The notes beneath the pieces are model-generated. The model ran no database searches. It was given only the letters and a program-made list of their open reading frames with translations, and was not told where the DNA came from. Position numbers and translations under genes: made by a program. 64,000 nucleotides of DNA from Laccaria trichodermophora (Eukaryota; Basidiomycota; Agaricomycetes; Agaricales; Hydnangiaceae). Each line of letters starts with the position of its first letter. The first letter of the stretch is position 1. The DNA is taken from NCBI GenBank assembly GCA_018417955.1, contig JACTVC010000002.1, positions 496,001 to 560,000 of the forward strand, in the 5' to 3' direction. Shown here piece by piece: positions 42,015 to 55,411 of the stretch.

Positions 42015-45000
42015 TCACCTCCTCCTCGCCCTCTTTGCTCTCGGCTTGGCCGCATTCCTCGCTGCAACAGCAGCAACCCTCAACCTCTCCCTCTCCTCGG
42101 CTTCCCGCCTCCTCCTCTCCTCCCCCTGCCGCCCAGCATCCAACTCAAACTCAGCAGCAACAGCCCGTGCCGCATTAACCGCATCCCTCGCCCTCTCTAC
42201 CCTAACCTCAGCAGCAGCCCTCTCCATAACCCTCTGCCTCCTCATCTGGACCAACGCATCGTCTCCACCTCTCCCCATTCCCATCCTGGCCATCCTCACT
42301 CTCCCAGCTACTTCTCCACCCGCCCTCACCCTAGCAGCAGCAGCCTCTTCCTCCAACAACAGCACCTCCTCCGCCCTCCGTGCCATCGCAACCTCCCTAA
42401 GCTCCCTATCCAGCACCCCCTGCGCAGCACGAATATTAGCTTGTGCCATTTGTTGCCGCATTCGATGCCGTTCTGCTTCCATCTGCATCGCTGGGTACGG
42501 ATACCCCGCCATTCCCACTCCCACTCTGCCTGCATCCCCCAGGTACATCATAGGCATCTGCATGTGCACAGGCAACATAGGCGGAATGGGCATTATCATC
42601 TGCTGCATTCCCATATTATTATACCCATGGGGTTGAACAGGCGGGGGTGGAGCTGCGGGAAGGTCGACTTTGATCTGTTCTTCGTCTGCCTCGGGATGGT
42701 CGACTTTGTATTGCGCTAGAGCTTTTTCTGCTGCTTCTTTTACCTTTGAGGTATTGTTATTTGATGCAAAAGAGAAGGAGGAAGAGGTGGTACCTCGTCA
42801 GCATGCCGCTGTTCCACTGGATCCCATAAGATACACTTTTTGTTCGTGCTACTTGAAGGATGGCCGGGCGGAGCCTAGCGGAGTGATCAATCAAAGGAAC
42901 TGCAACAAAGGAGAGAGAGACGCATAGCATACCTGGTTAAAGTGATCATACCCCTTGATAACCTGCCGACATATATAGCAAGATAGAGTATGACAATTCG
43001 GGCACGTCATTTTGTTGCACTATCACGACCACCACGTTAGCCTTCACCTTCCTAGTGAACGTAAACAGAGAAACGTACCCCCATTTCCTTGATGAACGCT
43101 TCGACGAAAATGGAGAAAGGGAGGATAGAGGAAAGACCGCGTACCTTTTTGGCACTTGGGACAATTACGCATAAGTGCACGAGCTGTGTGTTGAAAGACA
43201 GGGTCAGTGGTGGTCAGGACGGAGTAGGAAAGATACGCACTCATAGCCTCTTCAATGGCATGTCGTCCATCGAGGTGTTTATCTTCTTCCATCTCTACAC
43301 AAAACACGCCCCATCAGCCTCGTCACAAGCCAAAGCTAACCAAAAGGCAAAACGTACCCTTACAACTCTTCGGCAAATGATCCTATGAAAAAACCCGATC
43401 AATCCCCCAATCCACCGAGGAAGATAAAGAAGAAAAACGAAACCCACCACCTTCTTACACCCCCTACAACTAACAACACCACACCCCCCCTCCTCATTCC
43501 CACACCGAAACAACCTCTCCTGTTCGTTCTCGATAACACACTTCCACTCACAAAACGGACACTCTTCCAGCCCTTCCAACCCAGCAGCCTCGACCTCTTT
43601 CTGTTGCTTCACCCTCTCGTATAGAGACATCAACTTCTCCGGGAGGAAGCGGCGTAACTCGGAGGAGGGGAAGGGGAGCTTGCAACCGGATTGGTGCACG
43701 CAAACGAGGTCGGCGTCGTGCGCGCCTAGCTTCGATGAAGCGTAGGTTGAGATGCAGGATATGCAGAAGAGGTGGGCTTCAGGGCATTGAACCATTTTTT
43801 CCTGCGTGCGTTGTGGTGAGTTATATGAGAGTGAAGAGGGGGGCAGAAAGACTTACGAAAGGGTACGTGGAAAAGCAGCACCCACACTCGATTCCATCTC
43901 CATTATCCTCATACTCCTCTTCCTCCCCCTCCTCCTGGACTTTGCCCCCGTCCCTCTCCGCCGACTGCTCCAATATCCACGCCCTCTCAGCCTCAAAATC
44001 CGGGTCTTCCGCAAGCACAGCTTTCCCCTTCCCTTTCGCAGCTTTGAACGGTGTAACCTTGCGCGAATACGGCCAGATCTCTTGATTATCCTCCTTTTGT
44101 AGCCTCTTCTCTTGGGCTGAGAGGAAGAGGTACGCAGGCGCGTATAGAGTATTGTGTAGCGCTAGCTGGCGCCGGAGGTACGGTTTGGGTATGTATGGAA
44201 AATCAGCTTGGAGTTGGTTCTGCAAGTCATTCAATCAATAAGCGCGATTCTTAGATAAAAGGAGGGAGGAAAGAGATACCAGAGAAAGATCGACGTAATG
44301 TCTCCCCCTCTGAAACTGCCGCTCTGTACTGCCATAATCAATCTTGGCCTTCTTCGCTGGTGCTGGGTCCTCTTCAGCTTCAACCTTCCGCTTCCCCTTA
44401 GCTTTCTTCTCAACCTTGGGGTAACTCGCGTCTTCGAAAAGGATATGAAGAACATGTTCAAGAACTTGAGCTTGATGCGTCGGAAGATGCTGTTCCACAA
44501 GTGCGAGGAGGTGATCGGGATGCACATCCGGGATAATCTCAAGAACCTGCGCGACGACCGTGGATACTTTATCTTTTTCCTCTTCCACGGGGGCCGGTAC
44601 ATCAATAGGAAGTGGAACAAAGACTTCGTCTGGGACAGGGTCAACTCTCATAGCACCCGGCGCAGGGACAGGCGCATGCTGCGGTTCTTGAAGGGGCACA
44701 ATCGCTGGTCCAGCAACCTGGACAGGCGGCTCGTTCTCCTGGTCACTCTCCAAAAAAAGAGGAAACGCCCTCGGTTGCGTAGGCGTCTTTTCTTGTCTTC
44801 GATGCAAAGGGATATTATCCAACGACCCTGAGGATCCTCCCATTTTCGGCTGCAGCGTCTGGGACTCGGATCGGGGGTGGGAGGATGAGGATGGTATCGT
44901 CCAGCTGCTACCGCTATTACTGGGGCCTGGAGCAAATTTGTGGTCGTCCGCTTCGGAATCTGTGAGCTCTATGACCGGTTCTCGTCTTGGTCGTCGTCGG

Positions 45001-45119
45001 ATGGGTGTTTTGCCTTTGGCTGCCGCTGGAATTCTGGGTTTACCAAGAGATCGGATGGGGGGGATGCGCATTGACGATTCAGGAGATGAAGGAATCTCGA
45101 TGATGCCTCCCTCTTGCAT
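42015..45119 (-). CDS. RNF216/TRIAD3-like RBR E3 ubiquitin ligase
   Basis: RING1-IBR-RING2 ligase that passes ubiquitin via a catalytic Cys. I trace ten exons with short introns, from MQEGGIIEIPSSPE at 45119 to a stop at 42015, including a 25-nt micro-exon (43382-43358). The disordered N-terminus contains an acidic ELTDSEADD string. RING1: IECGCCFSTYPF, then MVQCPEAHLFCISCISTYA, CVHQSGCKL. IBR: ECPFCEWKC, FRCGNEEGGCGVVSCRGCKK, LPKSCKEMEED. RING2: ALMRNCPKCQK, FIKEMGCNKMTCPNCHTLSC and YICRQVIKGYDHFNQ; the CNKMTC cysteine is the expected catalytic one. After RING2 the KCILWDPVEQRHADE motif matches the RNF216 subfamily. The last exon adds a Met/Pro-rich part and a long Arg/Ala/Glu coiled coil ending in KPRAKRARRR. 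Confidence 0.92.
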
Positions 45120-45184
45120 TTCATCTGGTTTTTAAAGCGAGTTGGATGCAGTGGTATGTTGTTCTGAGAACTAGGTATCATCAC

Positions 45185-45716
45185 ATGCTGAATTGTTAGA
45201 TGGAAGGTCAGAGAACGTGCGGATGGCAGCGTACGTCTGTCCGATACGGATAGTGTGGATGCCACGATAGAAGATGAGTTGCACAACTGCATGCCAATGT
45301 CAGAAATTGAACGCGTGAGATGGATGGATAGGAGCTCACACCTTAATATAGATAGAAGTGTTTTCAGTTGTTCGGCTGTATTCACTTCAGAAGTAATTCG
45401 AAGCTTGATTCTACAACTTTGCTGTCAGACACGCAGCTAAGATGGGGCCACTACTCACATCTTCGTGATGCAACTTTAGGAAGACAGGAGTGGTGGTAGT
45501 CGACAACAATGGCGCGTAATCGATTACAGGGTTTACAACAAAGGATCCGCGACTTGGCTGTGCGACGTTTACTAGAGAGTCGATATCAGATAACGATAGG
45601 GTTGAAGGTAAAGCGATTAAGGCAACCTGATAGACGCGCTCGTTTGAGATGAATCCCTTCGTTATGCTTTGTGCGTCAAAAGCTACACAACTACAGTTCA
45701 GAATTGAGTTAGGCAA
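45185..45716 (-). CDS. Possible small multi-exon gene, function unknown
   Basis: A frame from MPNSILNCSCVAFDAQSITK runs through LSLSDIDSLVNVAQPSRG and VIDYAPLLSTTTTPVFLKLH to a donor GTGAGTAGTGG near 45459. A phase-compatible acceptor after ATCAAG continues LRITSEVNTAEQLKTLLSIL, and a second intron GTGTGAGC...GCATGCAG follows. No recognised domain. It lies just upstream of the RBR gene on the same strand and could also be 5' leader sequence of it. Confidence 0.3.
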
Positions 45717-45769
45717 AGGCGAATGAGTAATTACGCGTTTTTTAAGTAGATTCCTAGATGCCTCGAGTC

Positions 45770-48263
45770 ACGGCAGGAGGCCTTGAACAGGGGAACGGCG
45801 GGAGTTTTTGATGCTGGTCGATGAGTCGAACGGTGCCGTGACGTGCAAGCGCCTGTATGTGGCAAGGTCCTTAGGAACAAACAACCATCGCGTGACTTCC
45901 TGCAATGGGCCCACGATATCGCCTGTCAGAACTCTGTAACACCATCCGAAGTAGCCCAATCACAGTACTATGCGGACAATGCAAACGAAAAACAGCGTGT
46001 ACTTCAACGGCGCCGGCGTGGGGCGCCACTACTAATATCATCAATTCAGATAAAGGAAATAAAGCACAGACATCGATTATCGGATCCCTCTTACAAACCT
46101 TGTTGGTCGAGGAGGCAGTTCATCACTACAACTTACTGCGTTACCAATCCCGTATGACATTCGAGGTAGATGAGTCCCCACCTCTCCAGCGCAGCCATTG
46201 ATAGTATTAACAAGCCAGTGTCTGCTTTTTTTTAGAGACTGACAAGAATTATTTCGACAGCCGGGACGAGCAGCTGGACGAGAAGCTGAAACGCTCGCCT
46301 TTTTGGTTAGCTAAACTCAACGGCCCGGGTCATGTATGTATTCGTGTTCCTATCGATCGTGCTTGAGCAAATTGAAAAGAAATATTAAGGGACATCATAC
46401 AACGTGTCGAAATCGGATGAAAGCTTAACACTTACTTCAAAAATGGGCTGCGGAAAAATGTTTTTACACCCTTCAAAAAAGCTAGGTTTGACCCTTTTAT
46501 GATTGCATACTGCGTATCAGCGCTTTTGAACACGTTCACTTTGCCGCAGTGATACGCCTGGAACCCAAAAAAGAGCGCTTCTCTTCACTACCCTCAGCCC
46601 TACACAAAAGTCATTCGTAAGTAATTTGAGCGCTGCTAGTCAAGCAGTTGATTTACTTCCTTTTTAACAACTAGGGCGAGGTGCGCTCCAGCTTTCTTAC
46701 GGCCCTCCATACTAATATTACCGATCGCAGGCCATTGAGAAGGCTTGGACCAGGTTAATCGGAGACGCACACCTGCTCCTCTGAAATCATAAATGACATC
46801 AAAATGTCGTTAATCTAACAGTCATTTCTTGACAAGGTTGTTCAAATTTCAGGTTCGGGAAAACACGATCCACAACCTCTCAAATTGATATTCACTAGTA
46901 TTCCACTGAATTTCGGAGCAGATATCTGCAGAAACCAAGCGTACGTCTCCCACTAGCCTCTAGTGTTGGCTCATTTTTGACGACTAGTTCACAAGTTGTG
47001 CGTGTCCAAAGTCTGGTAAGGAGGGAGCTGTTTCTTTTTTCGACGAGAAATAGCGGCCGCAAGGGGGGTCAACCTATTAGCCGAAGGGACCGACGAGTCG
47101 CATCAGAATGTTCTTGCGAAACGCCGGAGAAACTACGCCCGTCTACCAAATGATGCCCACAAACAACAAATTGAGCCTCCAAAAGCGTCATTGAGGCATT
47201 GAAACTCAAAACTCGACGTAATGAGGCCAGATCACCCAGAAAAACCTACGGTAGTTTTCTATGTCAATAAAGCGCATGCGCAGAAGCAGACCATTTCACT
47301 GTTTCGGTGTTTTCATGTTCCGCTCTCACGCTGCGATCTTTGGTGCACGATCCGGCCTACCTTTCGATTTTATTTTGAGCTGTCTCGTTTTTATGTACTT
47401 AGTATAAGGATATTATCGGACACTCTTTGGCCTGATAATTGATAATGAGTGAAGCAAGGCCATCGAGCCCTGGACTGTGTAGCTCCGCTTGCTTGCAGCT
47501 CCACACCACACACAACCCCACCTGCCTATATTAAATTCTACAAATTTCTGAAGTCCTTTTGTGTCATTCAGGCAATTTCCACACATGTTTCCATGAGATT
47601 TGGAAACCACCTGGATTGCACCTGGAAATGAGCAGTCATAGTAGAAGAAAAGATTGAATCAGTATGCAAGTTTGTGGTGTGTTTCCTGTAGTTATTGAAA
47701 GCACGGGTTAAGAGTGTAGCACTATTAGTAGATTGTTCATCAGCCAGTAAAGTTGAAAGGAGTGAAGAAAGTGTTAGGAGCTTTTATGTAAATTGCACCT
47801 GAATTGCACCACGTTTACTAATTCCCATGACGCGCACAGCTGATCTCTGCATCTCCCCTCCTTCACAAGACAAGAGCCTTCTTACGTCAAGTTCAGCAGA
47901 AGAACTTTCAAGAGCGATATCAGTATCGGTGGCTTGAAAATTTCCTAGGCGTTTACAGTATTACAACTATTTTGCCAAGGCCGATCGTACGCACAAGAGG
48001 CTGAGCCAAAAATTTGTTGAAACAAGACATCTTTCCCTCCTGTTGACCACCGCCACGGAGATGCAAAGGATGTGGTCCTCGTACCTTGGGCACGACGCTC
48101 AACTCCAAGCACAAGCTCAAGCTCGCCAAAACGAACTGGTGCGGCGTTTTCTTCCATTGATCCGCTCTTAATCTGACGGGCCCCTTGCCGGCAGCTCCAG
48201 TCGTGGTAAGCGACTTTCGACTCCGCAGTACCTACTCACTGATCGCGATACTCAACGCCCACT
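45770..48263. other. Long intergenic region, no gene recognised
   Basis: Small frames only (e.g. 45843-46157, 47221-47442), without splice logic or motifs. Repeated GCACCTGGA/GCACCTGAATTGCACC strings near 47610-47805 are the only structure I notice. Confidence 0.45.
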
Positions 48264-48320
48264 GTGCATAGGCCCGCCAGACAACGCAACGATTCCACCG
48301 CGTCCTCCAACGCGCCCCTC

Positions 48321-49688
48321 ATGCCTGGCAGAAACCCTCCCATAGATCTGCCGAACTTGTCGTACAGCTACAATGCCCCCGGATCGCCTAGCTCACGGAA
48401 CGACTCCTTCGGCCCAGATAGTAAAGGCGACATGTCCATGCTGAGCAAGGGCGATATGAGCACGGCGAGCAGCAGCGTCAGCTTGTCGGTCAACTACCTC
48501 CCTAGCAAATTTTCAAACAGCATGCTGGCGTACCCCAAGAACCGCAAATCGAAAAAGGGCATCAACCCGGGATATCCGAAGATGGGCGGGGGGGTGGAGG
48601 CGTTCAGAACTGGCGAATCACGCATGGGCGGGGAGAATGAGGACGAGGACGGCGTTCCGACGAGGAAGAGCTGGTTTGGTGCACGTCCCAATAAGAAGTT
48701 ACGCTGGAACAGGTTTAAATGGGTCCTGTCCACCGCCAATACTCTCGTGCGCCCCTTTCCTTTGTCTGCCTTTGTGGTGTGCAGGATCCGGCTAACACTG
48801 ACACCGATACAGTTGACACTCTATTCCTTATGCTCACTCATCATCTGCCTCCTCATCTGGTTCGACGTCTGGTCGCACGCGGACGTCGTCCGCGTCGGCA
48901 ACCGCCCCGAACTCGTCGTCTCAACCCTCGCCGCCAGCATGGGGATATTCACCGCCACTCTCGGCTGGGCCGGGATCATGATGAACAATCGCTCCTTTCT
49001 GGCCGTATACACCTTCCTCCTCTGGATCGCATTCATCTTCCTGCTCGTCCCCGGATACCTCACCTACAAACGGCACACGTTCAACCTCGAAGGCAAGATC
49101 AACGCACAGTGGTCTCGTGACCTTGGTGCGGATGGTCGACTGCGGATTCAAAACCAGTTGAGCTGCTGTGGGTATTTCAGCCCGTTCGTCGAGGCGACTG
49201 TGAGCCAGACGTGTTATGCCCGCAGTATGTTGCAGGGGTGTAAGTCTGACTACCTGACGTTTGAGAGGAGGGTGCTGAGGAAGTGGTACACGACGGTGTT
49301 CTCCATCGTCCCCGTGCACATCGTCATCATCTTCGCGGGCTTGTTGTGCTCGAACCACGTTACTTATCGCTTTGGGAAGGGGATGATGCCCAAGGCGTAT
49401 AGGTTGAGTATGACGAGTATGGCTGTTATCATGGATAACTACGCTACGTGAGCTTTCACCTTTCTTTATCTCTCCTATTGCCTGACCACCCTTTCTTCTC
49501 TTCCTTGAAGGCAACTGACAGAACAGTACGGCTCGGAAGTAGCCTCGGATATCATCAATCGCTCTCGGTCCAACCTCCACCTCGACTCGATGCCTACTAT
49601 GCCGTACACGCCTAGGAACAAGAATCAGTACAATGATACGACGAAGTATGATGCGCTTAACAAGACGCTGGTAGATGATTCTATTTGA
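48321..49688 (+). CDS. Tetraspanin, Tsp2-like (basidiomycete type)
   Basis: Membrane organiser with four helices and a large extracellular loop. The N-terminus is a long cytosolic Ser/Pro-rich tail. The frame opens at 48264 without an ATG; the first in-frame ATG is 48321 (MPGRNPPIDLPNLSYSYN). Intron 1 (48747-48812, 66 nt) is in phase and stop-free. Helices: TLYSLCSLIICLLIWFDVW, LAASMGIFTATLGWAGIMM, FLAVYTFLLWIAFIFLLVPG and TTVFSIVPVHIVIIFAGLLC. The large loop carries the signature SCCGYF plus CYARSMLQGC. Intron 2 (49448-49510) leads to a cytosolic tail QLTEQYGSEVASDIINRS that ends DDSI at 49688. Intact. In other basidiomycetes Tsp2-type proteins act in development and virulence-related morphogenesis (family knowledge). 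Confidence 0.88.
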
Positions 49689-52600
49689 ATTCGGATTTGG
49701 GTGCGACGCAAGACCTCTTCGGACTCTTCAAATTCCTTGTACATTCGCAAGGTAACGGTCAGTTTGTAACAGATGCGAGGCAAAAGGCAATTGAACTGTA
49801 GCGGTTATATTTGTATAAAAGTAGAACATGTTAGGATATGAATAATAATACCAGCTCACTTGTATCTTGGCGTAACACGATGGGGACTATGTAGGACTCG
49901 GAGCTGCAAGCCGGAGTCTCGGAACGTACTCCGGTCAATGACATCATCATCAATCTCATACCAAATGTAACTCGGCGAGGTTTTCTGGGAGAACTAGGCC
50001 AAGTGAGAGAACCAGACCTGCTAGCTGGACACAAATCATTATAGGTGTAAGTACTCCACTTACAAAATTTATCGTTCCGCGCAGAACGCTAGCAAGCCGC
50101 AAGTATGTGCGGTTGGTGACTCTGCCACTGGCGCGTCTCTCGACAGTAGCCGCACTATCTCAAACCCCTTTAGGGGCAGCGCCTCCTCATTCGTGGAGAT
50201 TGGAGGAGATTTGTTGGAGCTGCTTACCGAACCAAGCTCGAAAACATTCGATGGTGCTACGGGAAGTTCTTATAGGTAAAGCGACAACGCGTATCTGTAC
50301 CTGGGGCTCGGATGAAGCAGAGTACGTCCCGAGATTAACCAACGTGAATGACGGATTTCAAAGTTTTTACTGTAATCTAACACAGCAACGCCTTCTATCT
50401 CCGAGTCGTCACCAAGCTCGAATTACCTTGTCATCGGGGGTAGCAGCGCGACTATCCCTTCTCCGGATTTCGACCCCGAGGATGAGGTGATGGGAATCAA
50501 CCAATAAACTTGCTCGGGGTGAATATGAAAGCATTGGGAAGTTGCAGTCCATATTGAGCGACGATATTTCCTGCATGTATACTACCTCAAAGACCATATC
50601 TACTATTAGACGCCAACGGGCGACTGCATCCTCCGGCCCCTGAATTGCGAAAGGGACAGAGTAGAAACAAATCCAACATTCGGTAGCTCCAAGGAGTGTG
50701 ATTCGCATTTGTCAAATCATAATTGTGCAACTTCAGGGAATGGGTGGGTTACAGATCGTTAAAGAACGACCTCAGTATATAGTGAGTATATAGCGCTACC
50801 GTTTTGTTTTCCAAACTTCGGCAGGGAATGATATAGTCTGTCGCTCCGAATCATAAACTGATTTTTTTTTTTTTGAATGCCGTTAGGCAATCAGCAACTT
50901 GAAAGACTTGCCGAAACTGTCCATTAGGGGGTTTCACGGTAGGCCAACTTTGGGCCCAACTTAACCCCCAACTTGTTGACCAACTTTTGCCAAGTTGGAC
51001 CGACAAAGTTTGGCCAACTTCATCAAGTTGGGATGCAAATCGTGGACCCGAGGCCGATTTGCAGCCAACTTTGATCCCAACTTGGTGCCCAACTTCACAT
51101 CGCGACTTCCCACGCATCCAAAATAGGCAGAAATTTGCATTCGGAAGGGATTCCGAGCACAAATCAGCCCAACTTCATGTTTTCTGCAATTCAAGGTGTT
51201 TCACAGTAGAGTTGGCCAACTTCCTCTTCAACTTTGTTGAAGTTGGCCCACAAGTTCGATTGAAAGTTGGGACCTAAGTTGGCCTACTGTGAAACAGCCT
51301 ATTTCAATGCATCGCAAATGTTCTATGTAAAACATCCAGTTTACTCGTCTCCCAATGTATCAGATAAGTAAGCAATAAGTATCCGCTGACCGTAATTGAA
51401 GCTATGCAGCGCACCTTAACAATTTCCTTGCCTTTACAGCTTAATGAGTCATTCGCAGTGGAGGGGAGTAAGTACTCGCAGTGCACCTCGGTACATAGGG
51501 GAAAAAAATAAGGGTAACCTTTGTTGGTTCCTTCACGAAGAAGCTTCCATAAAATTGCATTTTAGATAGTTAAGGGTGGACCCAGACTTCTGTAGAGAAA
51601 AGATGCTTAACATCACTACCAGAGGGTCGCCATCACAAAAGCTCCGTGAATGTTTGGTATGCTCTCGCTTTCCAAATAACGCCCTGAACTTCGTGATGAG
51701 TCAAAAAAGATATGACATCGACGACGTCATAAATGCCCGAGTCCACCGGAAATTTGACATTTCAATCTCAAGAGCAGCACTAGGTGGTGGCTAGGTGCGC
51801 CGAGAGCGTCGGGGGGACAGCCATGAATTGAAAGCTATTGTCTTCACTGTGTGCGCTTCAGACCCTGACATGAAATAGTTATGGATGGGGAAAATGTCAC
51901 CAAAATGCACTATACCAGATGGTGCGAAGACAAGAACAGATAAAGGCCAAGGTTCAATGCATTGCATTTACCGGAGCCCGGCTCTCCTCATGGGGTAACA
52001 AGAGGTCACATTTTGAGGGTCTGCATGCATTTGCAGGAGCTTCCAGAACTGAATCGGTGTCCACGCCGAGCGACAGAATGTGCACGACCCTCAGGGCAGT
52101 TGAAATACCTGTCGGCCAACAACTCAAGGGAGCCGATAAATAGTCTGGCGCGTTGCAGCGTGTTTGAGTCGTGGGCTCGTGTATCCTTGTGATTTGCGTT
52201 CAGGTCAATCGTCATCCGCTTTGAGATTGACGTTCCCATTTTTGAGTGTTCGTAAGCTTTAATCATTGATGAGATCAGAGTGCTTCAGCCATTACAAGTC
52301 GTTTTGGTTACGCCGGATAGTAGGGTGCGATGAACCAAATCGCCGTGCGATCGTGTTGGATTGACAGAGGTGGACATCCATCGTTCAATTACCAGCGAAT
52401 GTTGACAGTTGACTGATAAACTCCAGGTAGGATATTAGGGACTAGTACATCCGCAGCGTGCCTTCCAAAAGAACGGAGAGATGAGCTATATAATTTCACC
52501 ATAGATGTATTGCAAGAGCCGTTCGAATTGAAATTGCGCAGTCTTTATAAATATTGCTGTCAATGAGGCCGTACCCGTATGAAAACGAAGATACCTGCGA

Positions 52601-53343
52601 GGGTGACAACTAAACGCCGGGTGTGAGCCAACGTTGAGGCGTGCACCTTCCATTCCTGCAACAGTTGTTCAGCGCCTCGTTGCGATATCGGCTTTGTATC
52701 GGCTCAAGTTTACACGCCGAAACAAAGATGCAAGCTGCTATCAGTGTATAGATCATGATCAAACCGGAGTGCCAGGTCGTCCAGATGCGCACGATTTCCA
52801 AAGCCCTTTGGGTTCTCCAGATTCCGGATTTGTAATTCTAGAGCCGAGAGACGAGAGATAGCATACGAGAACACCCCGGAGAATCAAAAGGCGTTGCGAA
52901 GCCCCCGTGGCTGGCAGCCTCCGTTGACTCTTGAGTGGGATGGTAGGGGGTTTGAATTCCAGAAAATTGCAGACAGGTGGTGGGGGAAGCAGTTTCGCGG
53001 GTCACGAACCCAATTGTATGTTATGCGAGTACTTTGGAAGCGAGTTGCTCTTTCGAGGCAGGCGGTAATGAAAGCATGGCAGTGGCAAGGCGATTGACAT
53101 GATCAAGCAGGTTTGACACGTAAAAAGTGCACGTGGGAAATATCATCAAATATTTTCTGTGGGTCCAGCTTGCCTTGTCCTGAACCAAACCTCCAGCGGC
53201 TGAGTTTGCTCCATGGCCATTGTCAGAATCCGCACACAGGCCATTCCCGGTTGGAGGGACTCGCATTTGCTTAGGAGCTACCCTTTTTATAAGCCCGGCA
53301 TCCCTCATGGATCCACGTTCGCAACCTTCTGATTCCACCCAAC
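49689..53343. other. Intergenic region, no gene recognised apart from a MITE
   Basis: No coding frame with motif or splice support. A poly-T run lies at 50862-50873 and a MITE-like unit at 50925-51300. The final ~200 bp before 53344 hold a TTTTTATAAGCCCGG string at 53283, a plausible TATA region for the P450 gene. Confidence 0.5.
50925..51300. mobile_element. MITE-like element with CCAACTT subterminal repeats
   Basis: Inverted ends GTTTCACGGTAGGCCAACTT (50931) and AAGTTGGCCTACTGTGAAAC (51277-51296). The interior is packed with CCAACTT/AAGTTGG in both directions, and a third internal copy of the end occurs at 51198 (GTGTTTCACAGTAGAGTTGG), pointing to a nested or rearranged copy. It resembles in organisation, and partly in its CAC(A/G)GT end, the CACTA-like element at 20.1 kb. 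TSD not resolved. Confidence 0.7.
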
Positions 53344-55411
53344 ATGGATTACATCGCCAACATGCCCACTTTGCAAATTCTTACCTCAATCGCCGCCGTG
53401 TGCTTGGGATACGTCCTCTATTGGGCTTCCCACTATGGGCAAAGGGCTCCCAACATGCCTCCTGGCCCTCCGACGCTTCCAGTCATCGGAAATGCCAATA
53501 TTATGCCCCGTGAACGTCTGCACCTCAAGTTTACGGAGTGGTGTAAGTCTATTGAAATGAATTGACTTGCACCAGACTAACAGGGCCTCTCTAGCCAAGG
53601 TTTATGGGGATGTCTTCTCCCTGAAGGTTTTCAACCAGACAATCATCGTCCTCAACTCGCCGACCATCGTGAAGGAGGTCATCGACATCCGCAGCGCTAG
53701 CAGCAGCAACCGTCCCAAGTCTATTCTCGCGGACATGATCACTCCCCATAATATGAACATGGGGACAGGCCATCTTGGTATGTTCATAACTCAATCCGAA
53801 AAAACAACATTGACATTCTTCGCCAGCCAATACGACTTGGAAGTCCATGCGTAAAGCTACGGCTCAACTTCTTAACGCTGAAAGTATTCGACGCCTGGGC
53901 TACTTCCAGAAAGCCGAATCATGCCAGTTGATGTGGGAGCTGTCTCATATGCCAGAGGCAAGTGGCGAACTCGGTCATTGAGATATGCTGGCTGACTACT
54001 ACGTGTAGAATTGGTACTCACACCTTCGTCGATACACTACTTCTTATGCACTTGGCATCATTTACGGCAAACGCGGACCCACTCTCTCTTCGCCTGACGT
54101 AGTCGATTTCATGGACGTTCATCCCAAGTTTATCAACGCCCTGGAGATCGGCACTATGCCGCCGGTTGACTTGTTCCCGATTTTGACGCTCGTGCCTGAG
54201 CGATGGGCCAATTGGAAGAAGATCGTTAAAAACATTCGACACCTTCATGAGACCTTGTACGATCGACTCCTATCAACTGTCGAGAAGCGCATGGCCGACG
54301 GTAATGGAACTGGCGTTTTCCTTGAACAAATGATCACCAAAGCAAAACAATATGGCCTAACTACCCGTGATCATATCTTGTGGGTTTTTTCTCTCGTCAA
54401 ATGGTAGACATTTTACTCATACGTTTTCAGGCATACCGGCGGTGTTCTTCTCGAGGGTTCCGATACATGCTCCGCGAGCATGCAGAACGCAGTTTACTGC
54501 CTTATCAATTTCCCGCACGTGTTGAAGAAAGCGCAAGATGAAATCGACTGTGTCGTCGGCAAGGACAGGGCTCCCGATTGGGCTGATCTTCCCAATCTGC
54601 CCTATGTTCTGGCTTTCATCGAGGAGGTAAGATCTTCAGATTGACTCCCGTCATCGTCCCCTGACGACAATCATTAAAAGGTTCATCGGTACCGTCCTAT
54701 AGGACCCATGGGGCTTCCTCACTCTATGGTTGAGGACGAGGTTATTAACGGCGTCTTGTACCCGAAAGATTCTGTCATTTTCATTAATCTCTGTATGTTC
54801 GGTCTCTGTAACGTTGAGATCCCGTTTATATTGACCTGATTCACACAGGGGGCATGTTCCATGACGAGCGCTACTTCGACCGCCCTGAGGAATTCTTGCC
54901 TGAGCGCTTCTTGAAGCACCCCTTTGGTGTCCGACCTGATGTTGAAGATGACCCCGCCCGCAGGCCCAACATGCTCTTTGGCGGTGGACGACGAGTCTGC
55001 CCTGGTCTCGCCTTTGCGAAAACGTCCCTTGTAGGTGCTATTTTTGGAGTCTTTCTGAATTGTACTGACGTGCCGTCCAGGAAATAAACATAGCCAATAT
55101 GATTTGGGGATTCGACTTCGCTTCCGCCAAAGATCCAGTAAGCGGCAAAGAGATCCGTCCTAGCTTGGACGATCACACCACTGTAAGGGGATTTTTTTTT
55201 CTACCTTGCAATATCAAGCTAAGCTGTAAAATTTTAGGGCGTGACCGCTACTCCCAAAGAGTACCCCGTACGCATTACCCCACGGTCGGCTCAACACAAG
55301 GATATCATCGATAAGCAGTTCGCTTCAGCCGCCGAGATTCTTTCGCAGTTCGAGCTGGAAATCAGCGACGAAGACAAGGCGTTCAACGCCACCTATCGTG
55401 ACTCGTTGTGA
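53344..55411 (+). CDS. Cytochrome P450 monooxygenase
   Basis: Membrane-bound haem oxygenase. About nine exons with 49-57 nt introns. N-terminal anchor LQILTSIAAVCLGYVLYWAS and hinge APNMPPGPPTLPVIGN. Then KVYGDVFSLKVFNQTIIVLN, TWKSMRKATAQLLN (C-helix WKSMRK), LTLVPERWANWKK, I-helix GVLLEGSDTCSASMQNAVY, K-helix ExxR within EEVHRYRPIGPMGLPH, PERF in LPERFLKHP, and the haem loop FGGGRRVCPGLAFAK with the Cys ligand. It ends DEDKAFNATYRDSL. All diagnostic motifs are intact. It lies 580 bp upstream of a terpene synthase on the same strand, so oxidation of the terpene product is a reasonable inference. Sequence style is like fungal CYP families of the O-methylsterigmatocystin-oxidoreductase kind. 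Substrate unknown. Confidence 0.93.

Noticed and set aside
41889..42719. 276-codon plus-strand His/Pro/Ser-rich frame
   Set aside because: Antisense of the Arg/Ala-rich last exon of the RBR gene.
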